Shown piece by piece: positions 1-6,500 of a stretch of 8,350 nucleotides of DNA. The notes under the pieces were generated by a model. That model ran no database searches. It had not been told where the DNA came from and saw nothing but the letters and a program-made list of their open reading frames with translations. Position 1 is the stretch's first letter. Each line of letters opens with the position of its first letter. The DNA is taken from the NCBI GenBank assembly GCA_016215305.1, contig JACRKI010000094.1, positions 1 through 8,350 on the forward strand, written 5' to 3'. Both the position numbers and the translations under genes were made by a program. This DNA comes from Candidatus Woesearchaeota archaeon. GTDB lineage: Archaea; Nanobdellota; Nanobdellia; Woesearchaeales; DSVV01.

Positions 1-133
1 ATGTGTTTGGTCCGACGATTGCGCCGATGAACAGTAATCCAAGAACAGCAGGCTGATTAAATCGTTTTGCGATAATTCCTCCCACTACTGCGAAGAAGAA
101 TAATACTCCTATGCTCATCATATCGAATTCCAT
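1..133 (-). CDS. Cation:proton antiporter, CPA2/Kef-like (N-terminal part, cut by window edge)
   Basis: Reading the minus strand from an ATG at 133 gives 44 codons before the window ends. The peptide starts MEFDMMSIGVLFFFAVV and continues with GGIIAKRFNQPAVLG, then a hydrophobic helix ending IGAIVGPNT. The pattern (first helix, 'A-x-R-x-x-Q-P-x-V-L-G', second helix, 'G-x-x-x-G-P') is the classic start of CPA2 family Na+/K+:H+ antiporters such as KefB/NapA, integral membrane proteins that exchange a cation for protons. A GAGGA Shine-Dalgarno (complement of 144-148) lies 10 bases upstream of this ATG, which favours it over the internal ATG codons at residues 5 and 6. The gene is divergent from everything else in the window. 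Subfamily, ion and the presence of a C-terminal TrkA-N domain cannot be seen. Confidence 0.85.
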   Translation of the reverse strand, partial: MEFDMMSIGVLFFFAVVGGIIAKRFNQPAVLGLLFIGAIVGPNT

Positions 134-188
134 TTTAAAAAAATCCTCACATTCACTCACTTCGTTCGTTCATGGAGGATTTTTTAAA
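134..188 (-). promoter_or_regulatory. Leader hairpin that would sequester the antiporter Shine-Dalgarno
   Basis: Arms 134-148 and 175-188 are complementary over 14 pairs with a single bulged base. In the antiporter mRNA the downstream arm carries the GAGGA ribosome binding site and the upstream arm is its exact complement (AATCCTC). Weak extra pairs (150-152 with 172-174) extend into the 26-base loop. Seen directly: the inverted repeat and its overlap with the ribosome binding site. Inferred: translational control by opening and closing of this stem. The T-rich arm could also act as a DNA palindrome. Confidence 0.55.
153..173 (-). other. Possible six-codon upstream ORF in the antiporter leader
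   Basis: In the loop of the leader hairpin the minus strand reads ATG-AAC-GAA-CGA-AGT-GAG-TGA, encoding MNERSE. It ends just before the antiporter Shine-Dalgarno. It has no good ribosome binding site of its own, since the sequence before its ATG is the anti-Shine-Dalgarno arm. Such a short frame can easily arise by chance; it is noted because of its position. Confidence 0.2.
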
Positions 189-274
189 TAAATCTCTTAT
201 GAGCGAACCAAATGGTCAAAAACACTTTTTGTCTACACCCTTCTGTAACACTTTCTTCTTTACCACACAACTAA

Positions 275-290
275 TATACTTTTTTGTATA
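275..290. repeat. Perfect inverted repeat TATAC-N6-GTATA
   Basis: Five-base arms TATAC (275-279) and GTATA (286-290) flank a run of six T. It lies 15-35 bases downstream of the predicted leftward transcription start, a position where an archaeal repressor operator could sit. A second short palindrome, CAAAAA-CAC-TTTTTG, is at 217-231. Both are A/T rich and could be chance; no regulator is identified. Confidence 0.3.
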
Positions 291-329
291 CTCGTTTGTT
301 TTTTAGGATATTAATATAGTCGCAGCTTA

Positions 330-337
330 TATATAAA
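330..337 (-). promoter_or_regulatory. Archaeal TATA box, probably for the antiporter
   Basis: On the minus strand the sequence reads AAAAGC followed by TTTATATA, a good match to an archaeal BRE plus TATA box and almost the same as the rightward promoter at 741-754. Transcription would start about 25 bases downstream, near 305-310, leaving a leader of about 170 bases before the antiporter ATG at 133. The element is part of a near-palindrome, AGCTTATATATAAAGCT (324-340), so it might also fire rightward, but its A-rich BRE is only on the minus strand. Confidence 0.5.
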
Positions 338-340
338 GCT

Positions 341-746
341 TTTGTTTTCTTGATTTTTGCGCGGAGGTTTTAGGCGTCCCTTATCACTTTGCTTTTTAGC
401 GTTGTCACTTTGTGGTTGTTAAATACTTGTTCTCACGCACAGACAAAGTGTACACACGAACCAGCAATACTCATACACGAACCGGAAAATAATACTCGCA
501 CCAGCAACGCTCTGGCTAGGCCGATAATTATTTTTTATCATTTTGATTTCAAATTCGATTATTCTTTAGAAAATACATAACAAAAAATACATAAAATTAT
601 TGGGGTCATGTTTGCTTCTGTTTGTTCGCGTATATGCTATTTCTTCGTGCTTGTATTTTCTTTTTTGTTCGTGTTTTCTTTTATTCTAGAATTCAAAACT
701 GTAAAAACCCATCCTCGTCGATAAAACAAAACAGCAAAAACAAAGA
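341..746. other. Gene-poor intergenic region with short repeats
   Basis: I see no convincing protein gene here. Open frames at 389-580 and 622-846 lack ribosome binding sites and look like chance. The stretch holds copies of a short motif like ACACGAACCAGCAA (454-467 and, diverged, 475-490 and 495-510), an inverted repeat CACTTTGT/ACAAAGTG (406-413/443-450), an inverted repeat AGCGTTG/CAACGCT (398-404/505-511), a small GGC-TAG-GCC hairpin (514-522) followed by a T-rich tract (528-538), and a direct repeat AAAATACATAA (570-580 and 584-594). The nested repeats between 398 and 538 could be a small untranslated RNA, but the case is weak. Confidence 0.45.
497..510. repeat. 14-base dispersed repeat, copy 1
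   Basis: CGCACCAGCAACGC occurs here and identically at 3384-3397, in the intergenic regions before the two large genes. A related ACGAACCAGCAA is at 456-467. The two exact copies are almost 2.9 kb apart and both lie outside genes. Confidence 0.6.
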
Positions 747-754
747 TTTATATA
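741..754 (+). promoter_or_regulatory. Archaeal BRE/TATA promoter for the first envelope gene
   Basis: The sequence CAAAGA-TTTATATA is the best archaeal promoter in the window: a purine/A-rich BRE directly followed by a consensus TATA box (747-754). Transcription should start about 25 bases downstream, near 775-780. That is immediately before the structured block beginning at 787 and about 215 bases before the GTG start at 993. The promoter therefore predicts a long, highly folded 5' leader, or alternatively a separate structured RNA. Confidence 0.65.
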
Positions 755-786
755 CCCATTTGCCCAGAAAAATACAAATTATTCAT

Positions 787-960
787 ACATTTCGAAATAC
801 TACCGGAGTGTATCTCTGGTGGACAAAGTCCACAGTTGAATTTTGACATGCAGTATTTCGTAATGTGTCAAGAACTACCAGTCTTTCGATTTAGGAAGGA
901 CACTTTCGTGTCATACCACTGATCTTTGACAGGTGGTTCTTGACAAGCACACGAAGTGTG
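787..960 (+). ncRNA. Structured leader or untranslated RNA made of nested stem-loops
   Basis: Three structures lie end to end just after the predicted transcription start. Stem A pairs 787-801 with 852-866 (15 positions, one mismatch) and encloses a perfect hairpin GTGGAC-AAA-GTCCAC (819-833). Stem B pairs 866-879 with 932-945 (14 positions, all paired, one G-U) and encloses GACAC-TTTC-GTGTC (899-912). Hairpin C is CACAC-GAA-GTGTG (948-960). An alternative stem TTGACA/TGTCAA (843-848/866-871) competes with the junction of A and B. The G-U pair in stem B keeps RNA pairing, which mildly favours an RNA role. It matches no riboswitch I recognise. It could be a cis-regulatory leader, a stand-alone RNA, or a palindromic DNA element. 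Confidence 0.5.
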
Positions 961-980
961 TGAATGTGAGAATTTGTTTG

Positions 981-987
981 AGGGGAG
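981..987 (+). promoter_or_regulatory. Shine-Dalgarno deciding the GTG start at 993
   Basis: AGGGGAG ends 5 bases before the GTG at 993. The frame stays open upstream to a GTG at 933, but that start lies inside stem B (932-945) and the 20 extra residues it adds look like read-through of the hairpin region, so 993 is preferred. Confidence 0.7.
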
Positions 988-992
988 TTGTT

Positions 993-3290
993 GTGAAAAT
1001 TGACTTATTTGTGAGCCCATTCCCGCGCTCACGACGCGCGCAAATCACTATTTTTATTGTCATAGGACTCATTCTTCTCCTCACTGTCGCGACTGTTTTC
1101 TACTTTCAATACCGCGCGCAGCAAAATCCGGCATTTGTTTTTTCTGAAGATCCTGTCACTGCATACATCCAGCAATGCATTGTGGATACCACAAAAGAAG
1201 CAGTACTGCTTGCAGGAGAGCACGGCGGCGCAATTTATCAGGAAGAATACACTGACAAAGAGAAAAAACTTCTTGAACTGCTTCCGTTCAACAGCGACAT
1301 TCTTTTCCTCGCAAACGGCAAACAGCAACTTCCCTATTGGTATTATCAAAAAACTGACGGCATTGACCGTGTCGCAATTCCTGACTTGGAAAAGCAAACA
1401 GCAGGCGATGGTTCTATTCAAGACCAACTCGAACAATATGTGGGAAATCAAATGACTGCTTGCCTGAATGATTTTGCAGCACTGAAAAATAAGGGGATTC
1501 TCGTCGAGCCAACAGGCAACATGATTGTTTCATCAGTCATCGCGGAAAAAAGCGTGGAAGTCACTGTCAATTATCCTCTCCAAATGACGCAGGGGGACGC
1601 GACATCATCGCAGGAATCTTTTACCGCGCTTGTTCCTGTTGGACTCAAGCGAACGTATGAACTCGCCCGCGAGATTGCGCAGCATGAGCTTGATACTTTA
1701 TTTTTAGAACAAACCACGCGAAACCTTCTCGTGACATATGGACAAGTCAAAAAAGAGTATCTTCCTCCAATCGCAGGCGGGCTTCACTTTGATCCCTGCG
1801 CAGATCGCGTCTATTGGTTTTACAATGATGTCCAGCAAAACGTCCAGCAAATGCTCGCGGCAAACATTCCCTACATTACTGTCGCAAACACTGACAATGG
1901 AAAAATTACTATTACTTCCAAAGAAGAAGCTGACGATAAAAACAGGAAATTGCGGCAGGGAGTGTTTAACGCGTTTGTGCAATCTCCATCTCAGACAGAT
2001 TACTTCGGCATTCTCGCAAATTTCAATTATCAAACCAATTATCCTATGGATTTGTATTTTGGAAATAATGTAGGATATGGATTGCTTCAGCCAAACGCGT
2101 TAGAAATTAATATTCTCATCGCAAACCTTTGCATGTTTGATTATAGTTTCTTGTACAATTTGAAATTCCCTGTTGTGGTGACGCTTGTTGACACAGACAG
2201 TAATATTGATGGGAATTCTTTCGTGTTCCAATTCCCAATGGAAGTCATTGTCAAAAATAATTATCCGCGAATTAAATTAAATGATGTACTGCGAGACACC
2301 TATCGCATTCCTGAAACATCTGAAGATTCCAGTTATCAGTGCGATCCGACGCAGCGCCTCAGCGGACAAAGCACGATTACTGTGCAGGATCCGAAAGGCG
2401 CAGCAGTGGAAAATGCAGTCGTCGATTTCCAATGCGGACCAAGTTATGTCTATGAATATGATGTCAACGGAACAATCAGCGCAATTCATCAGTTCGCGGA
2501 AACCTGTTTCATGGGAACGACTGACGCACAGGGTCAGCTCACAACAGCATATCCTCCTTGTGTCGGCGCGGGATTTGTGACAATCAAAGATCCAGACTAT
2601 TTGGAGAAGAGCGCATCCACTGGAAATATTTTGCAGGGAACATCGTTTGACAAAACAATAATGCTGGATAAAGTATACACCAGACAAGTTGTTTTGGACA
2701 AATATTTCGTCGCGCCTCCATCCAAAACAAATACAGAGGGAATTGGCGTCCATCTTGACAGTGATGGAAATGTCGCGTCTTGCAATGTGAATCAAGAGGC
2801 AAAAGAATTATTCCCGTATGAATCCGCAATTATCACATTAACCAAACTTGATCCTGAAAATGGGGTGTTGAACGCAGTTCCTCTTGTTGCAGTTGAAGGC
2901 GGTTCCTCAGAACCCGCGACCATTGACGTTGCGCCAGGACAATATTATGTGGATATTATGCTGCTTCGCGAGGAGCGCTATGCTGGAGAAATGACCATCA
3001 AAGCAAAGAGTGAAGCAATGCAAGTTACTTCCACAATTGGCACAGACATTATCAGTTATCCTGATGACGATGTGTTGATTCCCCAAACATTTACTGGCGG
3101 CGCTGTCTTCCTTTGGAATGTGACTGCAGCAGAATTGGAAAGCGGGAATACCATTCATTTTGGTATATTTGACGAAGGTCCTCCAGATACTATCGAGCAA
3201 GTCAGCGCGCCTCTCGCGCACAGACAAGGATGCGCCAATTTGCATCAGGAATTAGTTTTCCCGTATGTCAAAGTAAAAGATTCAAAATAA
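993..3290 (+). CDS. Large membrane-anchored extracellular protein, DPANN type, unknown function
   Basis: A 765-residue protein from a GTG start. Residues 12-16 are basic (RSRRA) and are followed by one hydrophobic helix at about 17-38 (QITIFIVIGLILLLTV), so a short cytoplasmic tail, one membrane anchor and a large outer domain are expected. This start resembles archaeal class III-type (pilin-like) signals and is common on large uncharacterised DPANN proteins. After it come 'YIQQCIVDTTKEAVLLAGEHGG' (58-79; C62) and 'LEQYVGNQMTACLNDF' (146-161; C157), which I remember as conserved in that group. Residues about 455-540 look like an Ig-like carboxypeptidase-regulatory fold ('V-x-D-P-K-G...A-V-V-D-F-x-C-G...T-D-A-x-G-Q') with cysteines at 481, 505 and 523. 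The C-terminal third is beta-rich. No catalytic motif is seen. A structural envelope or adhesion role is inferred only. The gene has its own promoter at 747. Confidence 0.85.
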   Translation: MKIDLFVSPFPRSRRAQITIFIVIGLILLLTVATVFYFQYRAQQNPAFVFSEDPVTAYIQQCIVDTTKEAVLLAGEHGGAIYQEEYTDKEKKLLELLPFNSDILFLANGKQQLPYWYYQKTDGIDRVAIPDLEKQTAGDGSIQDQLEQYVGNQMTACLNDFAALKNKGILVEPTGNMIVSSVIAEKSVEVTVNYPLQMTQGDATSSQESFTALVPVGLKRTYELAREIAQHELDTLFLEQTTRNLLVTYGQVKKEYLPPIAGGLHFDPCADRVYWFYNDVQQNVQQMLAANIPYITVANTDNGKITITSKEEADDKNRKLRQGVFNAFVQSPSQTDYFGILANFNYQTNYPMDLYFGNNVGYGLLQPNALEINILIANLCMFDYSFLYNLKFPVVVTLVDTDSNIDGNSFVFQFPMEVIVKNNYPRIKLNDVLRDTYRIPETSEDSSYQCDPTQRLSGQSTITVQDPKGAAVENAVVDFQCGPSYVYEYDVNGTISAIHQFAETCFMGTTDAQGQLTTAYPPCVGAGFVTIKDPDYLEKSASTGNILQGTSFDKTIMLDKVYTRQVVLDKYFVAPPSKTNTEGIGVHLDSDGNVASCNVNQEAKELFPYESAIITLTKLDPENGVLNAVPLVAVEGGSSEPATIDVAPGQYYVDIMLLREERYAGEMTIKAKSEAMQVTSTIGTDIISYPDDDVLIPQTFTGGAVFLWNVTAAELESGNTIHFGIFDEGPPDTIEQVSAPLAHRQGCANLHQELVFPYVKVKDSK

Positions 3291-3306
3291 ATGATTCAAA
3301 ATAAAT
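3279..3306 (+). repeat. 14-bp perfect tandem duplication across the stop codon
   Basis: GATTCAAAATAAAT occurs twice back to back (3279-3292 and 3293-3306). The first copy holds the last codons (D-S-K) and the TAA stop of the first envelope gene; the second is a non-coding copy just after it. It looks like a recent slippage or duplication event. It also creates a five-codon frame ATG-ATT-CAA-AAT-AAA-TGA (3291-3308), probably meaningless. Confidence 0.9.
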
Positions 3307-3338
3307 GAGGATGAAACACGAACTAAGAAAATATGAAT

Positions 3339-3522
3339 TCACGAACTGACAACGCTGAAAATCGCTAACTAAAACAAAACACACGCACCAGCAACGCAAA
3401 CAGTATCTTCATGTAATTATTTTAAAAAATAATAAAAAATATATGAAGATACCTTGGGCTTTGCTCAAGGGATTACTAAACGCTAGGCGTTTAGAAATAC
3501 CATGTGCGCAGTCAGTTCGTGA
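3339..3522 (+). ncRNA. Structured intergenic element: long-range stem enclosing three hairpins
   Basis: A perfect 12-bp stem TCACGAACTGAC (3339-3350) / GTCAGTTCGTGA (3511-3522) encloses three consecutive hairpins. These are GTATCTTCAT/ATGAAGATAC (3403-3412/3443-3452), which contains a smaller ATTATTTT/AAAATAAT stem; CCTTGGGC-TTT-GCTCAAGG (3452-3470, one G-U); and CTAAACGC-TAG-GCGTTTAG (3476-3494). The left arm can instead pair with TCAGTTCGTGAA at 3549-3560, giving two mutually exclusive folds. It lies between the stop of the first envelope gene and the start of the second, so it could be a read-through leader, a 3' structure or processing site, or a DNA element. An A/T-rich TATA-like AAATATAT near 3437-3444 would, if used, start transcription inside the element. 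Confidence 0.5.
3384..3397. repeat. 14-base dispersed repeat, copy 2
   Basis: CGCACCAGCAACGC, identical to 497-510. Related forms nearby are CACGAACTGACAACGC (3340-3355) and ACACGAACTAAG (3316-3327). Confidence 0.6.
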
Positions 3523-3548
3523 GAAAGCAGCGATAAGAGAAAAAACAT

Positions 3549-3560
3549 TCAGTTCGTGAA
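3549..3560 (+). promoter_or_regulatory. Alternative pairing arm near the start of the second envelope gene
   Basis: TCAGTTCGTGAA is the perfect 12-base complement of 3338-3349 and repeats 11 bases of the arm at 3512-3522. It ends 30 bases before the ATG at 3591. If the transcript includes 3338, the left arm can choose between the two partners, a layout seen in switch-like leaders. The role is inferred. Confidence 0.35.
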
Positions 3561-3590
3561 ATTAAAAAACAAAAAAAACAGAGATCAAAA

Positions 3591-6500
3591 ATGCAACAAA
3601 ATAAATATCTGCAGCAAATGGCATTGTTCATGATTTTCCTAGTTCTCAGTATTCCATTCATCAGCGCGCAAGCCTTTGCGTCCACGACAGTCACTATCAA
3701 CTCTTATTCTGGCAAAGATGGCGTGACAGGTGTCGTGAGCACGTATTCAGACGCGCTTACTGTGGAAGCAGAAGTGACTCCTGACAATACCACAGACACC
3801 TTTGCAAACTTCAGCACGAACAACGTGTACGTTGATGTCTTTGGCAAAAAAGAAGCGATGGACAACTGCGAAAAAGGCGCATCAAGCTATACCTGCTCGT
3901 ATACTTCTGCGACTACTGATCGAACAGCAGGGGAGAAAACACTCGCTGTCAATGTGTACTCAGACACCAGCGTTGTTGCCGCAACCGCTGACGCAACTGT
4001 TTTGATTGATGGAAACAAACCAACATTTTCTTCATTTACTTATCCGTCCACATGGACAGATGCAGTAAATGTTTCTTACAAACTTTCTGACACCGCGTGC
4101 ACGAGTTGTTCTGGATGCAGTGGTTTGGATCGAATCGAATTTTTTGTGAATGGAACTTTGAAGGAGAACACAACCCTTGCAACAGGATCAGAAGATTGTG
4201 ATTATCAAGGAACGTTGGAAACATCAGTTTCCGATCTTGGAGTTGCAGAAGGATCACAGCAACTCTGCGCATACATTTATGATGGTGTGCAAAACAATCA
4301 GAAAAAATGTGTTTCGATTGTTGTGGATAGCACCGCGCCTTCGATCTCTTCCTCTTCTTTTGTTGTCAAGGATGACAATGGCAACGCAATCGAGCATCTC
4401 AGCGGCGTCGCTATTCACGCAACTGTTTCTGTTAATATCACTGAAAAAGGAAGCGGGTTAGTAGTAGATACCGTCTATGGAAATTTCTCATCACTCAATC
4501 CAAATGTCGGCTCTGCCTATGATGAAATGCCAGGAGATTGCACAGAATATGAGAATGGACTTTTTGTTTGCCAATGGGATTTGTACATTGATCTTGGCGC
4601 AGAAACAACCGCGACAGCAAAAATATTCGCAGAAGATGAGGCAGGAAATTCGCAGGTCTTGACAAAAACACTCAGCTTTGTCGCGGACACCACCGCTCCT
4701 GTGCTGGTTGGACTTACCTCTGCATTTAATGGCTACCTGAACGCGAAAAATAATACGCTGACTTTAGAAATTCAGGAGGAAGGAAGCGGCTTTGATGACA
4801 AAAATGTCTATTTGAATCTCGGGCAGATTTTACTCGGCAACAGACAAGCAGACAGCTGCGCACAATCAGGAACACTTTGGTATTGTTATTGGTCTCCATT
4901 TGTTATTCCTTCGTCTGTTCCTCATGGAGAAGCAGTTAAGATTTCTCCTGCAACCATTACTGATGACGCGGGAAATGACTATGATAAAACTGCAAGTATT
5001 TCTGATGTCACCTTTGTCTATGATGAAGAAGCACCTGTGTTTTTGAATATTACTCTGCAGGATTTGAGTCTGGAATCAGATGCTTTAGTGGAAGGGGATG
5101 TTGTCGCGATTACCGCGTTTGTGACTGATGATGTCAGCGGCATTGACGCGGCAAATGTCTATGCAGATTATGGCGCGTTTGATTCTGCGAATGATTATAC
5201 TGCTGCGCAAAGCTGCACTGAAGTGGATACTGATCTTTGGGAATGTTATTGGGAATATACTGGCGCATTGACTTCTGGTGATGAAATTTCTTTGAACATT
5301 CGCGCGATGGACAACGCAGGGAATGTCAAGGACAGCGATGATGATCATGTTGTCGGTTCGGCTCACGTTGTTGGTCTTGTTTCTGGAACAGCTGATTACT
5401 GGGCAGAAGATGCAGCTGTTGATCAGGTTCCAGAGTTGAATCCCAACTTCCTTTATTTTACCACGACAGGAACGCTTGTTCGTTTGGATACTGCGCTTGT
5501 TTCGAAATCTGGAAGCGTTCCGTATGTGCATAATTATAATGTGGATAGCTGTCAGGCAGCATATTACGCGGCTGATAATCTGACTGCCAAAATTTCGTGG
5601 GTGGACGCAACTGTTGTGTCTCAATATTATTATGACGCGACTGACAAAACAAGCAAATACGCTTTAGTGAATATTCCTCCTCTGTTTTACGGCAAAGCAA
5701 ACGCGACTGTTCCTGAAGGAAGTTCCATAGATTTAGTTTGCACTGGCTCTGTGACAGAATCACGATCCGTCTATGGTGATATTTATTCTCCTCCAGAGCA
5801 AGTCAATATTTCTGTGACTGTTTCGTTGATGAGCGGATTATTTACTGAACCAAGCCTCGCGTCTGTGGACAAAATTCAGACCATGACTGATGTCATTAAA
5901 ACGCTTGACGATATTACCAAATTTTTAGGCGCATGGACAGAATGGGGAACAAAGATTTGCAGTCCGATGAACGGCATCATTGTTGTCGCGAATAATCTGG
6001 TAACTATTCTGAAAGGGGTGAATGCGCTTGTTGGTGAAGAAGGAATTGGCGCTGTTTCCGGCGCAGTTTCTGTCACGAACACGCTCAACGATGTCTGGAA
6101 TGGATATTATAGCAAGGATGATATTGCACAAGGTGAAGCAGATAAAAGAATACAAACAGACGCGCAGACTGGAGAAAGAACCTATGGCAGTAATCCTGAT
6201 CAGCTCTTCTCCAACAAACACAAATTACTCAGTTTAGGATTCGCATGCGACACTGTCTTGTGCGAAAGCTGTTCTGAAAACTGGAATAAGGTATTGGGAT
6301 TGAAAGGCGGTCCTGGCGGCTATGTCGGAGGTGAATATGTTCCCAACTGGATTGGACAGGATTTTACTATTCCTCTGAATCCGCGGGAAAATATTATTGT
6401 CGCGCTCATCTGCTGGCCTCCGTGCATTCCGGGAATTTATGGACAATTGAACGCCTACAAAGAAATCCTGATCGCGTACAACACCTGCTTGAACATCGCT

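Noticed and set aside
389..580. Open frame of 63 codons beginning with a hydrophobic stretch (MLFSVVTLWLL) that resembles a signal peptide
   Set aside because: It starts at TTG without a ribosome binding site, runs through the dispersed repeats, and the part after the hydrophobic stretch looks like translated repeat sequence.
622..846. Open frame of 74 codons
   Set aside because: It starts at TTG without a ribosome binding site and runs through the TATA box at 747 and the first hairpin block, so it is very unlikely to be translated.
933..992. Twenty-codon N-terminal extension of the first envelope protein from the GTG at 933
   Set aside because: The start lies inside stem B, lacks a Shine-Dalgarno, and the encoded residues read through hairpin C; the GTG at 993 has AGGGGAG at the right distance.
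341..992. CRISPR array or transposon ends in the repeat-rich spacer
   Set aside because: Repeats are short, unevenly spaced and in mixed orientation; there is no spacer pattern, transposase, or target-site duplication.
2277..2795. Long minus-strand open frame (172 codons) inside the first envelope gene, with similar antisense frames elsewhere in both envelope genes
   Set aside because: They are antisense shadows with no ribosome binding sites, odd composition and no recognisable motifs, while the plus-strand frame is well supported.
3308..3358. Possible C/D box guide RNA (AGGATGA at 3308-3314, CTGA at 3346-3349 and 3355-3358)
   Set aside because: The C box has a mismatch, the D' and C' boxes are poor, and no terminal stem is clear; the matches are short enough to be chance.
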